Notes: generated from the sequence alone by a model not told the origin. A stretch of 38,556 nt of DNA from an uncultured Eubacteriales bacterium (GCA_902790495.1 CADASK010000010.1:1-38556); one strand, 5' to 3'. Positions 1-8,100 are shown, numbered from the stretch's first letter. Translations and numbers: made by a program.

Positions 1-31
1 CCTCTACTGTGTATTTCGCTTTCATTGACAT
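1..31 (-). CDS. Transposase N-terminus, truncated by contig edge
   Basis: An ATG at 31-29 follows a GGGGGAG ribosome site and opens a frame beginning MSMKAKYTVE before the contig ends. The same ten codons occur at the right edge. The start resembles OrfA proteins of IS3-family elements, but too little is present to be sure. The gene reads outward, away from the window. Confidence 0.5.
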   Translation of the reverse strand, partial: MSMKAKYTVE

Positions 32-99
32 TAAAACTCCCCCTGAATAACACTGGTTTGTATTTTTCCAGTGTCTACTTCAGGGGGAGCATATCAGGG
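1..99 (-). mobile_element. Left-edge copy of an IS end (partial, IS3-like)
   Basis: This stretch is the exact reverse complement of 38458-38556. The IS end reads TGATATG... on the minus strand (tip near 96) and is followed by a long imperfect hairpin whose arms contain CTCCCCCTGAA and TTCAGGGGGAG, a GGGGGAG ribosome site, and an ATG at 31-29. The terminal TG and the internal TAGACA near the tip resemble IS3-family (IS150-like) ends; that family call is an inference because only ten transposase codons are visible. The GGG at 97-99 lies outside the presumed tip and is also matched at the other copy, so it may be target sequence or chance. Confidence 0.75.
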
Positions 100-127
100 C
101 TGGGGCGGCTCACTCTTTGTCATCCTC

Positions 128-520
128 TCATGCCAGCTGCAGTTCTTTTTTGAGCGCTTCCTGCAGCAGCTGGGAACAGTTCACACCACGCTTGTCGGCC
201 ATATAAGACAGCCACGCCGGCATGGATACGTTCTTCCGAACAGCCTTCGTATCCGTTTCCTTGCGATACTCAAGCAGATCAACATCCACCAGCACAACGG
301 TTGACTGTCCGTCTGCGATCGCCGCTGGAGCCGACGCTTCCGGGAGCGGCTGACCGACGTCCTCCAGCACGCACAGACAGCCGGCGAGGGCGTCACGAAT
401 GTTGTCCAGAGCCTCTTCGATCGTTTTGCCCGTCGTGATGCAGCCGTTCACGTCCGGCACTCTGATCAAATAACCCCCGGATTCTGTAGGTGTGAGAAGC
501 GCAGGATACACTTTTCTCAT
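128..520 (-). CDS. hicB: HicB-family antitoxin
   Basis: This 130-residue protein has the two-part layout of long HicB antitoxins. Residues 1-65 resemble the partial RNase H-like HicB fold (YPALLTPTESGGYLIRVPDV, then GCITTGKTIEEALDNIRDAL), and residues 90-130 look like a ribbon-helix-helix DNA-binding segment (VSMPAWLSYMADKRGVNCSQ followed by LLQEALK). In the family HicB binds and blocks the HicA ribonuclease and represses the operon. It lies downstream of the HicA gene on the same strand with a 66-base gap. The start follows an AAGGAGGAAG ribosome site. The pair sits directly beside the IS end, which fits an acquired module. Confidence 0.9.
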   Translation of the reverse strand: MRKVYPALLTPTESGGYLIRVPDVNGCITTGKTIEEALDNIRDALAGCLCVLEDVGQPLPEASAPAAIADGQSTVVLVDVDLLEYRKETDTKAVRKNVSMPAWLSYMADKRGVNCSQLLQEALKKELQLA

Positions 521-548
521 CGTTTCTTCCTCCTTCTTTCTCAGGAAA

Positions 549-578
549 CTCCGGAAGGAGACCTTGCTCCTCCCGGAG
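549..578 (-). promoter_or_regulatory. Hairpin between hicA and hicB
   Basis: Arms 549-560 and 567-578 form a 12-bp stem with one G-T wobble and a six-base loop, placed just after the hicA stop and before the hicB ribosome site. There is no U-tract, so it is unlikely to be a terminator. It could set the toxin to antitoxin ratio by affecting mRNA stability; that role is inference. Confidence 0.5.
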
Positions 579-586
579 CGGGCAGG

Positions 587-769
587 TCACTTTTTGATTC
601 CTGCCTCTTTGAGGATGTAGCGCCGGTCATTCTCATCGAAATCATGGCGCTTGACCGGGATGGTCTGGCCAGTTTTCGGGTTCCAGTAGATCGTGTGTTT
701 CTTTCCTTCACGCTTCCGCTCGAACCCATTCTGTTCAAGATCGTCCACAGTCATCTGACGTTGGTTCAT
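587..769 (-). CDS. hicA: HicA-family toxin (mRNA interferase)
   Basis: This 60-residue protein matches HicA-type dsRBD-like toxins in size and layout. A short N-terminal helix (MTVDDLEQNGF) is followed by a basic strand with the conserved histidine (REGKKHTIYW), the segment TIPVKRHD and the closing helix RRYILKEAGIKK. In the family the histidine is required for translation-dependent mRNA cleavage. An open frame continues 30 codons upstream, but the ATG at 769 has a GGAGGTG ribosome site and lies 26 bases after a TATAAT box, so the longer start is unlikely. It is the first gene of the hicAB operon, with toxin before antitoxin as is usual for HicAB. Confidence 0.85.
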   Translation of the reverse strand: MNQRQMTVDDLEQNGFERKREGKKHTIYWNPKTGQTIPVKRHDFDENDRRYILKEAGIKK

Positions 770-794
770 ACAATCAGCACCTCCGTCAGCATAA

Positions 795-822
795 ATTATA
801 CACAATGATACACACTTGTCAA
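795..822 (-). promoter_or_regulatory. hicAB promoter with candidate operator
   Basis: On the minus strand TTGACA (822-817) and TATAAT (800-795) are separated by 16 bases, a near-consensus sigma-70-type promoter. GTGTAT occurs twice ten bases apart between and over the boxes, and TACACAA/TTGTGTA inverted copies flank the -35 box, so a HicB operator is plausible here. The boxes are seen; the operator role is inferred. Confidence 0.8.
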
Positions 823-842
823 GCATCCGTTGTGTAAAAGTA

Positions 843-883
843 TATAAAACGCTCCGCATGAGAAGCGTTCCCCATGCGGAGCG
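843..883 (-). terminator. Terminator of the TPR-repeat gene
   Basis: Arms 850-860 and 873-883 form a perfect 11-bp stem (CGCTCCGCATG/CATGCGGAGCG) with a 12-base loop, followed on the minus strand by TTTTATATA. It lies 19 bases past the stop of the large gene and ahead of the hicAB promoter. Confidence 0.85.
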
Positions 884-901
884 AGATGCCTTGTCAGGAT
901 A

Positions 902-3900
902 TCAGAACTGATCGTCAAACAGATCCACCCAGATCGCCGGACGCACACAGGCGTAGGGCGTGTAGGCGTCGCGGGCGCTGATGCCGCCGGAGGTGCTCAC
1001 GGCCTCGGCCTGTCCGTCCGCGCGGGCGGGGGTGCGCAGCCACCACCAGGCATGGCCCTCGGCATCCTGCATCACACCGCTGCCCACGGCCGAGGAGGCC
1101 AGGGCGGCCTGGCGCAGCTCCTCGCTGTTCAGCAGGCTGTCCACCTCGTCGGTGCTCAGCACGAAGACCCGGTCAGCGGTCTCGTCCATGTAATTGCTGC
1201 GGCTGCTCTGGCGGGTGTTGAGCTTCCACTCACAGATCGCCCGCTGCTCGGTGGTGGTGAAGGCCGTCTTCAGGAACTCGCCGTTGAGCCAATTGCGCAG
1301 AGCCGAGGTCTTCCAGGACACCGGCGCGGCGTCCTTGCGGGCGGCGTAGCGCTGGGGCGCCAGCAGCTCCTTGCTCAGCAGCAGCGCGTAGCGGCCGTCC
1401 TTCTGGCAGATGACCGTCCAGGTGATGGGGTCGCCGTTGGTCTGATGGCCGAAGGTGATCTCCGCGCCGACGCCGAAGCTCAGGCGGCGGTTGGCCAGCA
1501 TCATGTCGGTCTGGCCCGGATAGTGGATCGTCTCGCCCTCGTGGCTGTGCATCTGGGCGTAGAGGGCGGCGGCCTCGTCGAAGCGGTGCGCCGCGCGCAG
1601 GTCGTCCACCCGGGTGAGGTAGGTCTTGTCGCGCTTCTGGGCCGCGTCGCCGTAGTCGCCGGCCAGGTCGTACTCCGCGCCGGCCTCCTCCAGCAGACCC
1701 TGGGCCGCCAGGCTGTCCGCTTTCGCGTAGTGCACCGACTTGGCGGCCTCCACGCCCTTGTCGCCCGCGTGGCTGAGGGCCTCGAGGGCGGCGTCGTACT
1801 CGTTGTTGTCCAGCAGCTGCAGGCCCTTGGCTAGATAGGCGCTCAGCAGATTGTCCGCCGACACATCCCCACCCTGCTCATAGGCCTCGATGGCCTCGTC
1901 AATCCTGCCCGCATCCAGCAGGGCCGTGCCCTTCTGGTCGAAGGCATCCTTCAGGTGAGCGGCCGCCTTTTCGCCGGCCTGCTTCAGGGCCTCGATGGCC
2001 TCGTCAAACTTGCCGTCCTTCAGCAGGGACAGCCCCTTCTGGTCGAAGGCGTCCTGCAGGTGCTCGACGGCACCCTCGCCAGCCTGCTTCAGGGCCTCGA
2101 TGGCCTCGTCGAACTTGCCGTCCTTCAGCAGCGACAGGCCCTTCTGGTCGAAGGCGTTCTGCAGGTGCTCGACGGCGCCCTCGCCGGCCTGCTTCAGGGC
2201 CTCGATGGCTTCGTCAAACTTGCCGTCCTTCAGCAGCGACAGGCCCTTCTGGTCGAAGGCGTCCTGCAGGTGCTCGAGGGCACCCTCGCCGGCTTGTTTC
2301 AGGTCCTCGATGGCCTCGTCGAACTTGCCGTCCTTCAGCAGCGACAGGCCCTTCTGGTCGAAGGCGTCCTGCAGCTTTTCGATCGCGCCTTCTCCGGCTT
2401 CCTTGAAGGAGGCAATCGCTTCGTCAAACTTGCCCGCGCTCAGCAGGGAATCGCCCTTCTGGGTCAGCGCCTCGTTCAGCTTGGCGATAGCGCCTTCTCC
2501 GGCTTCCTTGAAGGAGTTGATGGCCTCGTCAAACTTACCGGCTTCCAGCAGGGAGTCGCCCTTCTGCGTCAGCGCCTCGTTCAGCTTGGCGATAGCACCC
2601 TCTCCGGCTTCCTTGAAGGAATTGATGGCTTCGTCAAATTTGCCGGCGCTCAGCAGGGAATCGCCCTTCTGCGTCAGCGCGGCGTTCACCTTTTCAATCG
2701 CGCTCTCGCCGGCTTCCTTGAAGGAAGCAATCGCTTCGTCGAACTTGCCCGCATTCAGCAGGGACTCGCCCTTCTGCGTCAGCGCCTCGTTCAGCTTGGC
2801 GATAGCGCCTTCTCCGGCTTCCTTGAAGGAATTGATGGCTTCGTCAAACTTGCCCGCGCTCAGCAGGGAGTCACCCTTCTGCGTCAGCGCCTCGTTCAGC
2901 TTGGCGATGGCACCCTCTCCGGCTTCCTTGAAGGAAGCGATGGCTTCGTCAAACTTGCCGGCGCTCAGCAGGGAGTCGCCCTTCTGCGTCAGCGCAGCGT
3001 TCACCTTTTCAATGGCGCTCGCGCCCGCTTCCTTGAAGGAGTTGATGGCCTCGTCAAACTTGCCAGCTTCCAGCAGGGAGTCGCCCTTCTGCGTCAGCGC
3101 AGCGTTGACCTTCTCGATGGCACTCTCGCCCGCTTCCTTGAAGGAGTTGATGGCTTCGTCAAACTTGCCGGCTTCCAGCAGGGAGTCGCCCTTCTGGGTC
3201 AGCGCGGCGTTCACCTTTTCAATGGCGCTCTCGCCGGCTTCCTTGAAGGAAGCAATCGCCTCGTCGAACTTGCCCGCATTCAGCAGGGAGTCGCCCTTCT
3301 GCGTCAGCGCGGCGTTCACCTTTTCGATGGCGCTCGCACCCGCTTCCTTGAAGGAGTTGATGGCCTCGTCAAACTTGCCGGCCTCCAGCAGGGAATCGCC
3401 CTTCTGCGTCAGCGCCGCGTTCACCTTTTCAATGGCGTTCTCGCCGATTTCCTTGAAGGAGGCAATCGCCTCGTCGAACTTGCCCTCGCTCAGCAGGGAA
3501 TCGCCCTTCTGGGTCAGCGCCTCGTTCAGCTTCTCAATCGCGCTCTCGCCCGCCTCCTTGAAGGAGGTGATGGCCTCGTCAAACTTGCCCTGGTCCAGCA
3601 GAGCCGTGCCCTTCTGGGCATAGGCCTCCTTGACCTGGTCGACGGCCTGCTCGCCCGCCTCCTTGAAGGCGTCGATGGCCTCGTCAATCTTGCCCTCAGT
3701 CAGCAGGGTCGCGCCCTTCTGGCTGTAGGCTTCCTTGATCTTGTCGACGGCCTGCTCGCCGGCCTGCTCGAAGGCGGCGATGGCCTCGTCGTACTTGCCC
3801 GCGTCCAGCAGGGAAGCGCCCTTCTGGGTGTAGGCGGTCTTGATCTCCTCGACGGCCAGCTCGCCCGCCTGCTCGAAGGCGCTGATGGCCTCGTCGATCT

Positions 3901-6598
3901 TGCCCTCGGTCAGCAGGGAGACGCCCTTCTGGGTGTAGGCCTCCTTGATCTGCTCGACGGCCTGCTCGCCCGCCTGCTCAAAGGCGCTGATGGCCTCGTC
4001 AATCTTGCCCTCACTCAGCAGGGAGGTGCCCTTGCTGGTCACGGCGGCGGCGATCTCCTCCGCCTTGGCTCCGGCCGCTTGCAGCGCCTGGATGGCCGTG
4101 TCATGGTCGCCGGCCGCGGCGGCCGCGTCCGCCACCGCGCGGTAGGCGTCGGTCAGCTTCTCCTGCACATCCTCGCCGGCATCCTTCAGGGAGGCCAGCG
4201 CGTCCGCGGCCTTGCCGCCCGTCAGCAGGGTGTCCGCCTTGGCGGTCACGGCCTCGGTCAGCTTGTCCTGGGCCTGCTTGCCGGCGGTCTTCAGCGCTTC
4301 GATGGCCTCGTCGATCTTGCCCTCGCTCAGGAGCGCCTCGCCCTTGGCCTTCCACGCGTCGATCAGCTTCTCCGCCGCGGCGTCGCCCGCCTCGGACAGG
4401 GTCGCGATGGCTTCGTCATACTTGCCCTCGCCCAGCAGGGAATCCGCCTTGCTCTGGTAGGCCTGCATCACGCTGCTGGCGGCGTCCTCGCCTACCTGGC
4501 GGTAGGCCTCCGCGGCCTCGTCATACTTGCCGTCCGCCAGGAGCGCGTTGCCCTTGGCCTTCCAGACCTCCGCCAGCTTGTCGGCCACGTTCTCGGCCTC
4601 CCCGCTGACGCTGTTCAGGGCCTCGATGGCCTCGTCATACTTGCCGTCCGCGGCCAGGGCGATGCCCTTGTCGGCCACCGCCTCCGCTGCGCTCTTCTTG
4701 TCCCCGGCGGCGGTGAAGGCCTTGGCGGCCTCGTCGTACTGGCCCGCCTTGAGCAGCGCCTCGGCCTTGTCGGCGTAGGCTTCGTTCACGTCCGCCTGGG
4801 CCGTCTCGCCGATCTGCTGGAACACGGCCACGGCCTCGTCGTACTTGCCGTCGGCCTGCAGGGCCTCGCCCTTGGCGCGCAGCGCAGCGGTCACGCGGCC
4901 CTCCGCCGCTTCGCCAATGCCCTGGAACACCTCGATCGCTTCATCATATTTGCCGGCGGCCTGCAGCGCTTCGCCCTTGGCGATGCGGACAGCCTCCGCC
5001 CGGCCCGTGTCGCCCGCCTGCTCCAGGGCGGCGATGGCTTCGTCATAGGCCCCGGTGGTCAGCAGGGCGTCCGCCTTCGCGTGGAGGGCGTCGCCGATCT
5101 TCTCAGCGGCCTGCTCGCCGGCCTCGGCGTAGGCGGTGACAGCCTCGTCGAACTTGCCGTCCGCTACCAGCGCGTCGCCCTTGGCCTCCCAGGTGTCGGC
5201 CAGCTTGGCCTTCGCGGCGTCGCCCGCGGCGCTGTAGGCCGCGATGGCCTCATCCAGCTTGCCGGCGGTCTTCATGCCGTCGCCCTGGGTGATGTAGGCC
5301 TGCACGAGCGCGCCCGCGCCCGCGGTTCCCGTCTCCTTGAGCAGGGTGATGGCTTCCTCCACCTTGCCCTCGGCCAGCAGCTGCTCGCCCTTGACTGCCT
5401 GAGCGGCCTGCAGGGCGGCCTCGTCCGCTGCCTCGCGGTAGGCGGCGATGGCCTCGTCCAGCTTGCCCGCGGCCTGCAGGGCGTCGCCCTCGGCCTTGCG
5501 GATGGCCTTCAGCGTCTGCTCGCCCATGCCGTAGTTGGCGGCGGCCTCCCGGGCCTTCGCGGTGTCGCCGGCGGCCAGCAGGCTGTCCACCACCGCCTCC
5601 TGGGCGGCCTTGGCCAGGTCCTCCTCGCCGTTCGCCGCGTACAGGTCGACGGCCTTCTCATAATCGCCCTTGGCCATCAGCGTCTCCGCCTGGGCCAGAC
5701 CAGCCTGGCGGGCCTCGGCCTCGTCGCCCACGGCGGCGTAAAGCACGGCCGCCTCGTCGAAGCGCTCCGCGTCAAAGAGCTTTCCGGCCTCCGCGCGCAT
5801 CGCGGCGGCAGCCTGCTCGTCCGCGCCGGCCTGCTGATAGATTTCCACAGCCTCCGCATACTTGCCATCGGAGAGCAGAAGCCCGGCCTTGGCGCGCAGG
5901 GCGCTCGCCACGCCCTCGTCCTGGCCCAGCTCCCTGTACAGCGCGGCGGCCTCGTCGTAGGCCTCGTTGGCCATCAGGGCCTCGGCCTGGGCCTGCTTCA
6001 CCGCGGCAATCTGCTCCTCGCTGCCGTAGGACGCGAAGAGCTCCGCCGCCTCGTCCAGCTTGCCCTCGGCCATCAGCGCCTCCGCCTTGGCCACCCAGGC
6101 CTGCTTGGCCTCGTCCTTCAGCTCCAGGCTCTCATAGATCGCCGCCGCTGCGTCATAATCGGACGCGGCCAGCAGCTTGTCCGCCTGGGCCTTGAGCGCC
6201 GCGTTGGCCAGCTCGGTCTCGCCCGCCAGCTTCAGCAGCTCCACCGCCTGGGCGTCCTCGCCGGCGGCCTGCAGCTTTTCAGCGGCAGCCCGCACGGCCT
6301 CGCGGGTCTTCGCGGCATCCCCCGCCTTGCCCAGGGCCTCCAAAGCCTCGGCGAACTTGCCCTCCGCCAGCAGCTTTTCACCCTGGAGCAGGTACGGCTC
6401 CGCCACGCGGGAAGCGGCGTCCTTGTAGCCGCCCAGGGCGGCAAAGGCTTCGGACGCCTCCTGGTACTTGCCCTCCTGCAGGAGCTTTTCCGCCGCGTTA
6501 TACCGGTTGTTGGGCAGAATCACCTGGGTCAGCAGCAGCACCAGGGCGATCACCACCACGGCGACGGCGATCAGAATGCCTGTCTTCTTCTTTGTCAT
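902..6598 (-). CDS. Giant membrane-anchored TPR-like repeat protein with DUF6273-like C-terminus
   Basis: This protein has 1898 residues. A short basic tail (MTKKKTG) precedes one membrane segment at about residues 7-28, so the remainder probably lies outside the cytoplasm. About 48 TPR-like helical repeats follow, with the recurring pattern LLSAGKFDEAIASFKEAG; the spacing is variable at first and settles to exactly 35 residues in the centre. The last 180 residues resemble the DUF6273 family: ITWTVICQKDGRYALLLS, then SALRNWLNGEFLKTAF, RVFVLSTDEV, WWWLRTPA and VRPAIWVDL. A longer frame opens at 6703, but the ATG at 6598 has a GGGAGGT ribosome site eight bases upstream and begins the signal anchor. 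The gene is transcribed alone from a TTGACA promoter. TPR solenoids usually bind other proteins; the partner is unknown. Confidence 0.85.
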   Translation of the reverse strand: MTKKKTGILIAVAVVVIALVLLLTQVILPNNRYNAAEKLLQEGKYQEASEAFAALGGYKDAASRVAEPYLLQGEKLLAEGKFAEALEALGKAGDAAKTREAVRAAAEKLQAAGEDAQAVELLKLAGETELANAALKAQADKLLAASDYDAAAAIYESLELKDEAKQAWVAKAEALMAEGKLDEAAELFASYGSEEQIAAVKQAQAEALMANEAYDEAAALYRELGQDEGVASALRAKAGLLLSDGKYAEAVEIYQQAGADEQAAAAMRAEAGKLFDAERFDEAAVLYAAVGDEAEARQAGLAQAETLMAKGDYEKAVDLYAANGEEDLAKAAQEAVVDSLLAAGDTAKAREAAANYGMGEQTLKAIRKAEGDALQAAGKLDEAIAAYREAADEAALQAAQAVKGEQLLAEGKVEEAITLLKETGTAGAGALVQAYITQGDGMKTAGKLDEAIAAYSAAGDAAKAKLADTWEAKGDALVADGKFDEAVTAYAEAGEQAAEKIGDALHAKADALLTTGAYDEAIAALEQAGDTGRAEAVRIAKGEALQAAGKYDEAIEVFQGIGEAAEGRVTAALRAKGEALQADGKYDEAVAVFQQIGETAQADVNEAYADKAEALLKAGQYDEAAKAFTAAGDKKSAAEAVADKGIALAADGKYDEAIEALNSVSGEAENVADKLAEVWKAKGNALLADGKYDEAAEAYRQVGEDAASSVMQAYQSKADSLLGEGKYDEAIATLSEAGDAAAEKLIDAWKAKGEALLSEGKIDEAIEALKTAGKQAQDKLTEAVTAKADTLLTGGKAADALASLKDAGEDVQEKLTDAYRAVADAAAAAGDHDTAIQALQAAGAKAEEIAAAVTSKGTSLLSEGKIDEAISAFEQAGEQAVEQIKEAYTQKGVSLLTEGKIDEAISAFEQAGELAVEEIKTAYTQKGASLLDAGKYDEAIAAFEQAGEQAVDKIKEAYSQKGATLLTEGKIDEAIDAFKEAGEQAVDQVKEAYAQKGTALLDQGKFDEAITSFKEAGESAIEKLNEALTQKGDSLLSEGKFDEAIASFKEIGENAIEKVNAALTQKGDSLLEAGKFDEAINSFKEAGASAIEKVNAALTQKGDSLLNAGKFDEAIASFKEAGESAIEKVNAALTQKGDSLLEAGKFDEAINSFKEAGESAIEKVNAALTQKGDSLLEAGKFDEAINSFKEAGASAIEKVNAALTQKGDSLLSAGKFDEAIASFKEAGEGAIAKLNEALTQKGDSLLSAGKFDEAINSFKEAGEGAIAKLNEALTQKGESLLNAGKFDEAIASFKEAGESAIEKVNAALTQKGDSLLSAGKFDEAINSFKEAGEGAIAKLNEALTQKGDSLLEAGKFDEAINSFKEAGEGAIAKLNEALTQKGDSLLSAGKFDEAIASFKEAGEGAIEKLQDAFDQKGLSLLKDGKFDEAIEDLKQAGEGALEHLQDAFDQKGLSLLKDGKFDEAIEALKQAGEGAVEHLQNAFDQKGLSLLKDGKFDEAIEALKQAGEGAVEHLQDAFDQKGLSLLKDGKFDEAIEALKQAGEKAAAHLKDAFDQKGTALLDAGRIDEAIEAYEQGGDVSADNLLSAYLAKGLQLLDNNEYDAALEALSHAGDKGVEAAKSVHYAKADSLAAQGLLEEAGAEYDLAGDYGDAAQKRDKTYLTRVDDLRAAHRFDEAAALYAQMHSHEGETIHYPGQTDMMLANRRLSFGVGAEITFGHQTNGDPITWTVICQKDGRYALLLSKELLAPQRYAARKDAAPVSWKTSALRNWLNGEFLKTAFTTTEQRAICEWKLNTRQSSRSNYMDETADRVFVLSTDEVDSLLNSEELRQAALASSAVGSGVMQDAEGHAWWWLRTPARADGQAEAVSTSGGISARDAYTPYACVRPAIWVDLFDDQF
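1930..4030. repeat. 105-bp tandem DNA repeats inside the TPR gene
   Basis: Within the TPR gene about 20 consecutive units recur every 105 bp (for example CAGCAGGG at 2441, 2546 and 2651). They encode 35-residue repeats and are close to identical at DNA level between about 2390 and 3500, whereas repeats nearer the N-terminus are much more divergent. This indicates recent local expansion or gene conversion, and copy number may vary between strains or be mis-assembled. Confidence 0.9.
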
Positions 6599-6727
6599 TC
6601 CCGAGACCTCCCAGCGCGGAGTGCCCGCGCAGCATGCGGAGCCTGGTTTTTCACCGCCCCGCGGGCCGCCTGCCGGCTTTTGCCGGCCTGCGCGCACGCC
6701 CAAAAGAGCGGATGACTCCTATCCTAT

Positions 6728-6756
6728 AGTTTATGCCCTTTCCGGCCTATTGTCAA
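6728..6756 (-). promoter_or_regulatory. Promoter of the TPR-repeat gene
   Basis: On the minus strand TTGACA (6756-6751) and TAAACT (6733-6728) have a 17-base spacer, leaving a leader of about 120 bases before the ATG at 6598. The same two hexamers with the same spacing are used for rpmH. Confidence 0.8.
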
Positions 6757-6904
6757 GCAGAAACAGCCATCGCCGCGCAGTCCCGGAGAAGGCTATGCAG
6801 CCCGACTGAGCGTCGCTCGGGCAGAGCGCACCCCGCGTACCGTGTCAAAAGTGTTACAATTGCGTTGCCAAAAGCGGCAAGACCGAAAACGCCGCGCAAA
6901 AGCC

Positions 6905-6933
6905 TTGACAATCCCCCGGTTCTTTGATAAACT
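6905..6933 (+). promoter_or_regulatory. rpmH operon promoter
   Basis: TTGACA (6905-6910) and TAAACT (6928-6933) are separated by 17 bases, 68 bases ahead of the rpmH start. This is the only strong promoter seen before the rpmH-rnpA-yidD-yidC-jag run. Confidence 0.8.
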
Positions 6934-7001
6934 GCAAAAGATGCTGAAAAAACCATTCCGGCATCACTGCCGGTTGAGGATCTTTGCAGAGGAGTGTTAG
7001 C

Positions 7002-7136
7002 ATGTTCCGTACCTATCAGCCCAAGAAGCGTCAGCGCAGCAAGGTGCACGGCTTCCGTGCCCGCATGTCCACCCGCAATGGCCGCCGTGTGCTGGCTGCC
7101 CGCCGCCGCCGTGGCCGCAAGGAACTGACCGTCTGA
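7002..7136 (+). CDS. rpmH: 50S ribosomal protein L34
   Basis: This 44-residue, highly basic protein begins [20 protein letters not shown], continues [20 protein letters not shown] and ends ELTV, which is the invariant L34 signature at normal length. It is a component of the large ribosomal subunit. The start follows an AGAGGAG ribosome site seven bases upstream. It heads the conserved rpmH-rnpA-yidD-yidC-jag cluster. In many Bacillota dnaA lies just upstream in opposite orientation; here that position holds the TPR gene. Confidence 0.97.
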   Translation: MFRTYQPKKRQRSKVHGFRARMSTRNGRRVLAARRRRGRKELTV

Positions 7137-7249
7137 TCCTGAAGGATCGGAGAGGTTCCCCGGTGAGACAGCGCAGCGCTATCTGACTTGCGCGGCTGTT
7201 TGACGCCGTGCCTCACGCAGCTTCCGCAGGGAAGCGCACGTGTGTGGAG

Positions 7250-7303
7250 AAAGCCCGTTCCCGCAGTGGACGCAACTGCCCCATTGCAGGAACGGGCTTT
7301 TCC
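7250..7303 (+). terminator. Strong hairpin in the rpmH-rnpA gap (attenuator or processing site)
   Basis: AAAGCCCGTTCC (7250-7261) and GGAACGGGCTTT (7289-7300) form a perfect 12-bp stem around a 27-base loop that can itself pair (GCAGT/ACTGC), followed by TTTTCC. It may partly end transcription after rpmH, which is needed in much larger amounts than rnpA, or serve as an RNase site. The structure is seen; the role is inferred. Confidence 0.6.
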
Positions 7304-7359
7304 GATAAAACCCCAGCAAACCGCGGAGAGTTTCCGGACTCCGCGGGAGGAGTTCATCC

Positions 7360-7704
7360 ATGGAGAGACGTTATCGGCTGCAAAAAAACAGGGCGTTCCA
7401 GTACGTGTATCACCGCGGAAAGAGCGTATCCTGCCGCGATCTGGTTCTCCTGCGCGCAAAAGGGCGCGGGGTGAAGGTCGGTTTTTCCGTCAGCAAGAAG
7501 GTGGGCAACGCCGTGACCCGCAACCTGGTCAAGCGCCGCCTGCGCGAATGCTTCCGGCCCTTCCTGGGGGACGTGAAAAACGGCCTGTATGTCGTCATCG
7601 CCAGACCGTCAGCCGCAAAAGCCACCTTTCAGAACCTTCAGAAGCAGACCCGCACCCTGCTGACCCGGCAGGACGCCCTGCGGGATGGGAATGAAGAAGA
7701 CTGA
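7360..7704 (+). CDS. rnpA: Ribonuclease P protein component
   Basis: This 114-residue basic protein matches the bacterial RnpA family in size and motifs. It begins ERRYRLQKNRAFQYVYHRGK, has VGFSVSKKVGNAVTRN, and carries the RNR-box helix NLVKRRLRECFR that contacts the catalytic RNA. It assists the P RNA in cutting 5' leaders from precursor tRNAs. A GGGAGGAG ribosome site lies ahead of the ATG at 7360. It stands between rpmH and yidD in the usual order; the C-terminal tail (RDGNEED) is acidic and probably not conserved. Confidence 0.97.
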   Translation: MERRYRLQKNRAFQYVYHRGKSVSCRDLVLLRAKGRGVKVGFSVSKKVGNAVTRNLVKRRLRECFRPFLGDVKNGLYVVIARPSAAKATFQNLQKQTRTLLTRQDALRDGNEED

Positions 7705-7729
7705 CTCAATTTTTCAACGGAGAGTTGCG

Positions 7730-7797
7730 CCCGAAGGTTTGCAAAGGGCGATCGGAAAGCCCTTTGCCCGCGCCCGCAGGCGCGGAATCCCCGCTGC
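7730..7797 (-). repeat. Family-1 structured intergenic repeat, copy B
   Basis: On the minus strand this reads GGATTCCGCGCCTGC, GGCGCGGGCAAAGGG, CTTTCCGATCGCCC and TTTGCAAACCTTCG, matching copies at 10371, 16008, 27391, 30986 and 34231. GCGCC/GGCGC and GGGC/GCCC arms allow hairpins. It lies between rnpA and yidD, inside the operon, with the repeat in reverse orientation to transcription. Confidence 0.85.
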
Positions 7798-7850
7798 CGT
7801 CGAATCGATGAAAGAGAGAGTCCTGAGAGCCTGAGAAAGGGAGTCGCGCT

Positions 7851-8093
7851 ATGCAGCGTTTCCTTTTATGGATGATCCGCCTCTACCGCCGCCACCTCAG
7901 CGCGCGCAAGCGTCAGCCCACCTGCCGCTTTGTGCCCACCTGCTCCGAGTACGCCCAGACCGCCATCCAGCGGTACGGCGCGAGCAAGGGCGGGCTCATG
8001 GCTGCCCGGCGCATCTGCCGCTGCCACCCGCTGTGCAAGGGCGGCTACGATCCAGTTCCGGAAGACCCCTGTACCGCCCTAAGGAGGGAATGA
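7851..8093 (+). CDS. yidD: YidD, membrane protein insertion efficiency factor
   Basis: This 80-residue protein carries the full YidD signature: [20 protein letters not shown], followed by [20 protein letters not shown] and GYDPVPE. YidD is a small peripheral membrane protein thought to help YidC-dependent insertion, and it is almost always encoded between rnpA and yidC, as here. The N-terminus ([20 protein letters not shown]) is an amphipathic basic helix of the usual type. The stop lies eight bases before the yidC start, which suggests coupled translation. Confidence 0.96.
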   Translation: MQRFLLWMIRLYRRHLSARKRQPTCRFVPTCSEYAQTAIQRYGASKGGLMAARRICRCHPLCKGGYDPVPEDPCTALRRE

Positions 8094-8100
8094 TACCGAC

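Larger units (their letters stand above)
6599..7001. other. Divergent intergenic region between the TPR gene and rpmH
   Basis: No gene is visible. The interval holds a minus-strand promoter for the TPR gene (6728-6756), a plus-strand promoter for rpmH (6905-6933), a possible small hairpin at 6800-6822 (GCCCGA/TCGGGC arms) and a palindrome TTGCC-AAAAGC-GGCAA near 6866. No dnaA gene and no cluster of TTATCCACA-type DnaA boxes was seen. Confidence 0.7.

Noticed and set aside
1930-4030. CRISPR array suggested by regular repeats
   Set aside because: The 105-bp units are contiguous, without unique spacers, and encode a protein repeat in frame.
1955-6715. A 1586-codon open frame on the plus strand opposite the TPR gene
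   Set aside because: It is a shadow: the repeat unit is a multiple of three and GC-rich codon use avoids stops in the opposite frame. The product is low-complexity Leu/Gly/Gln and there is no ribosome site or promoter.
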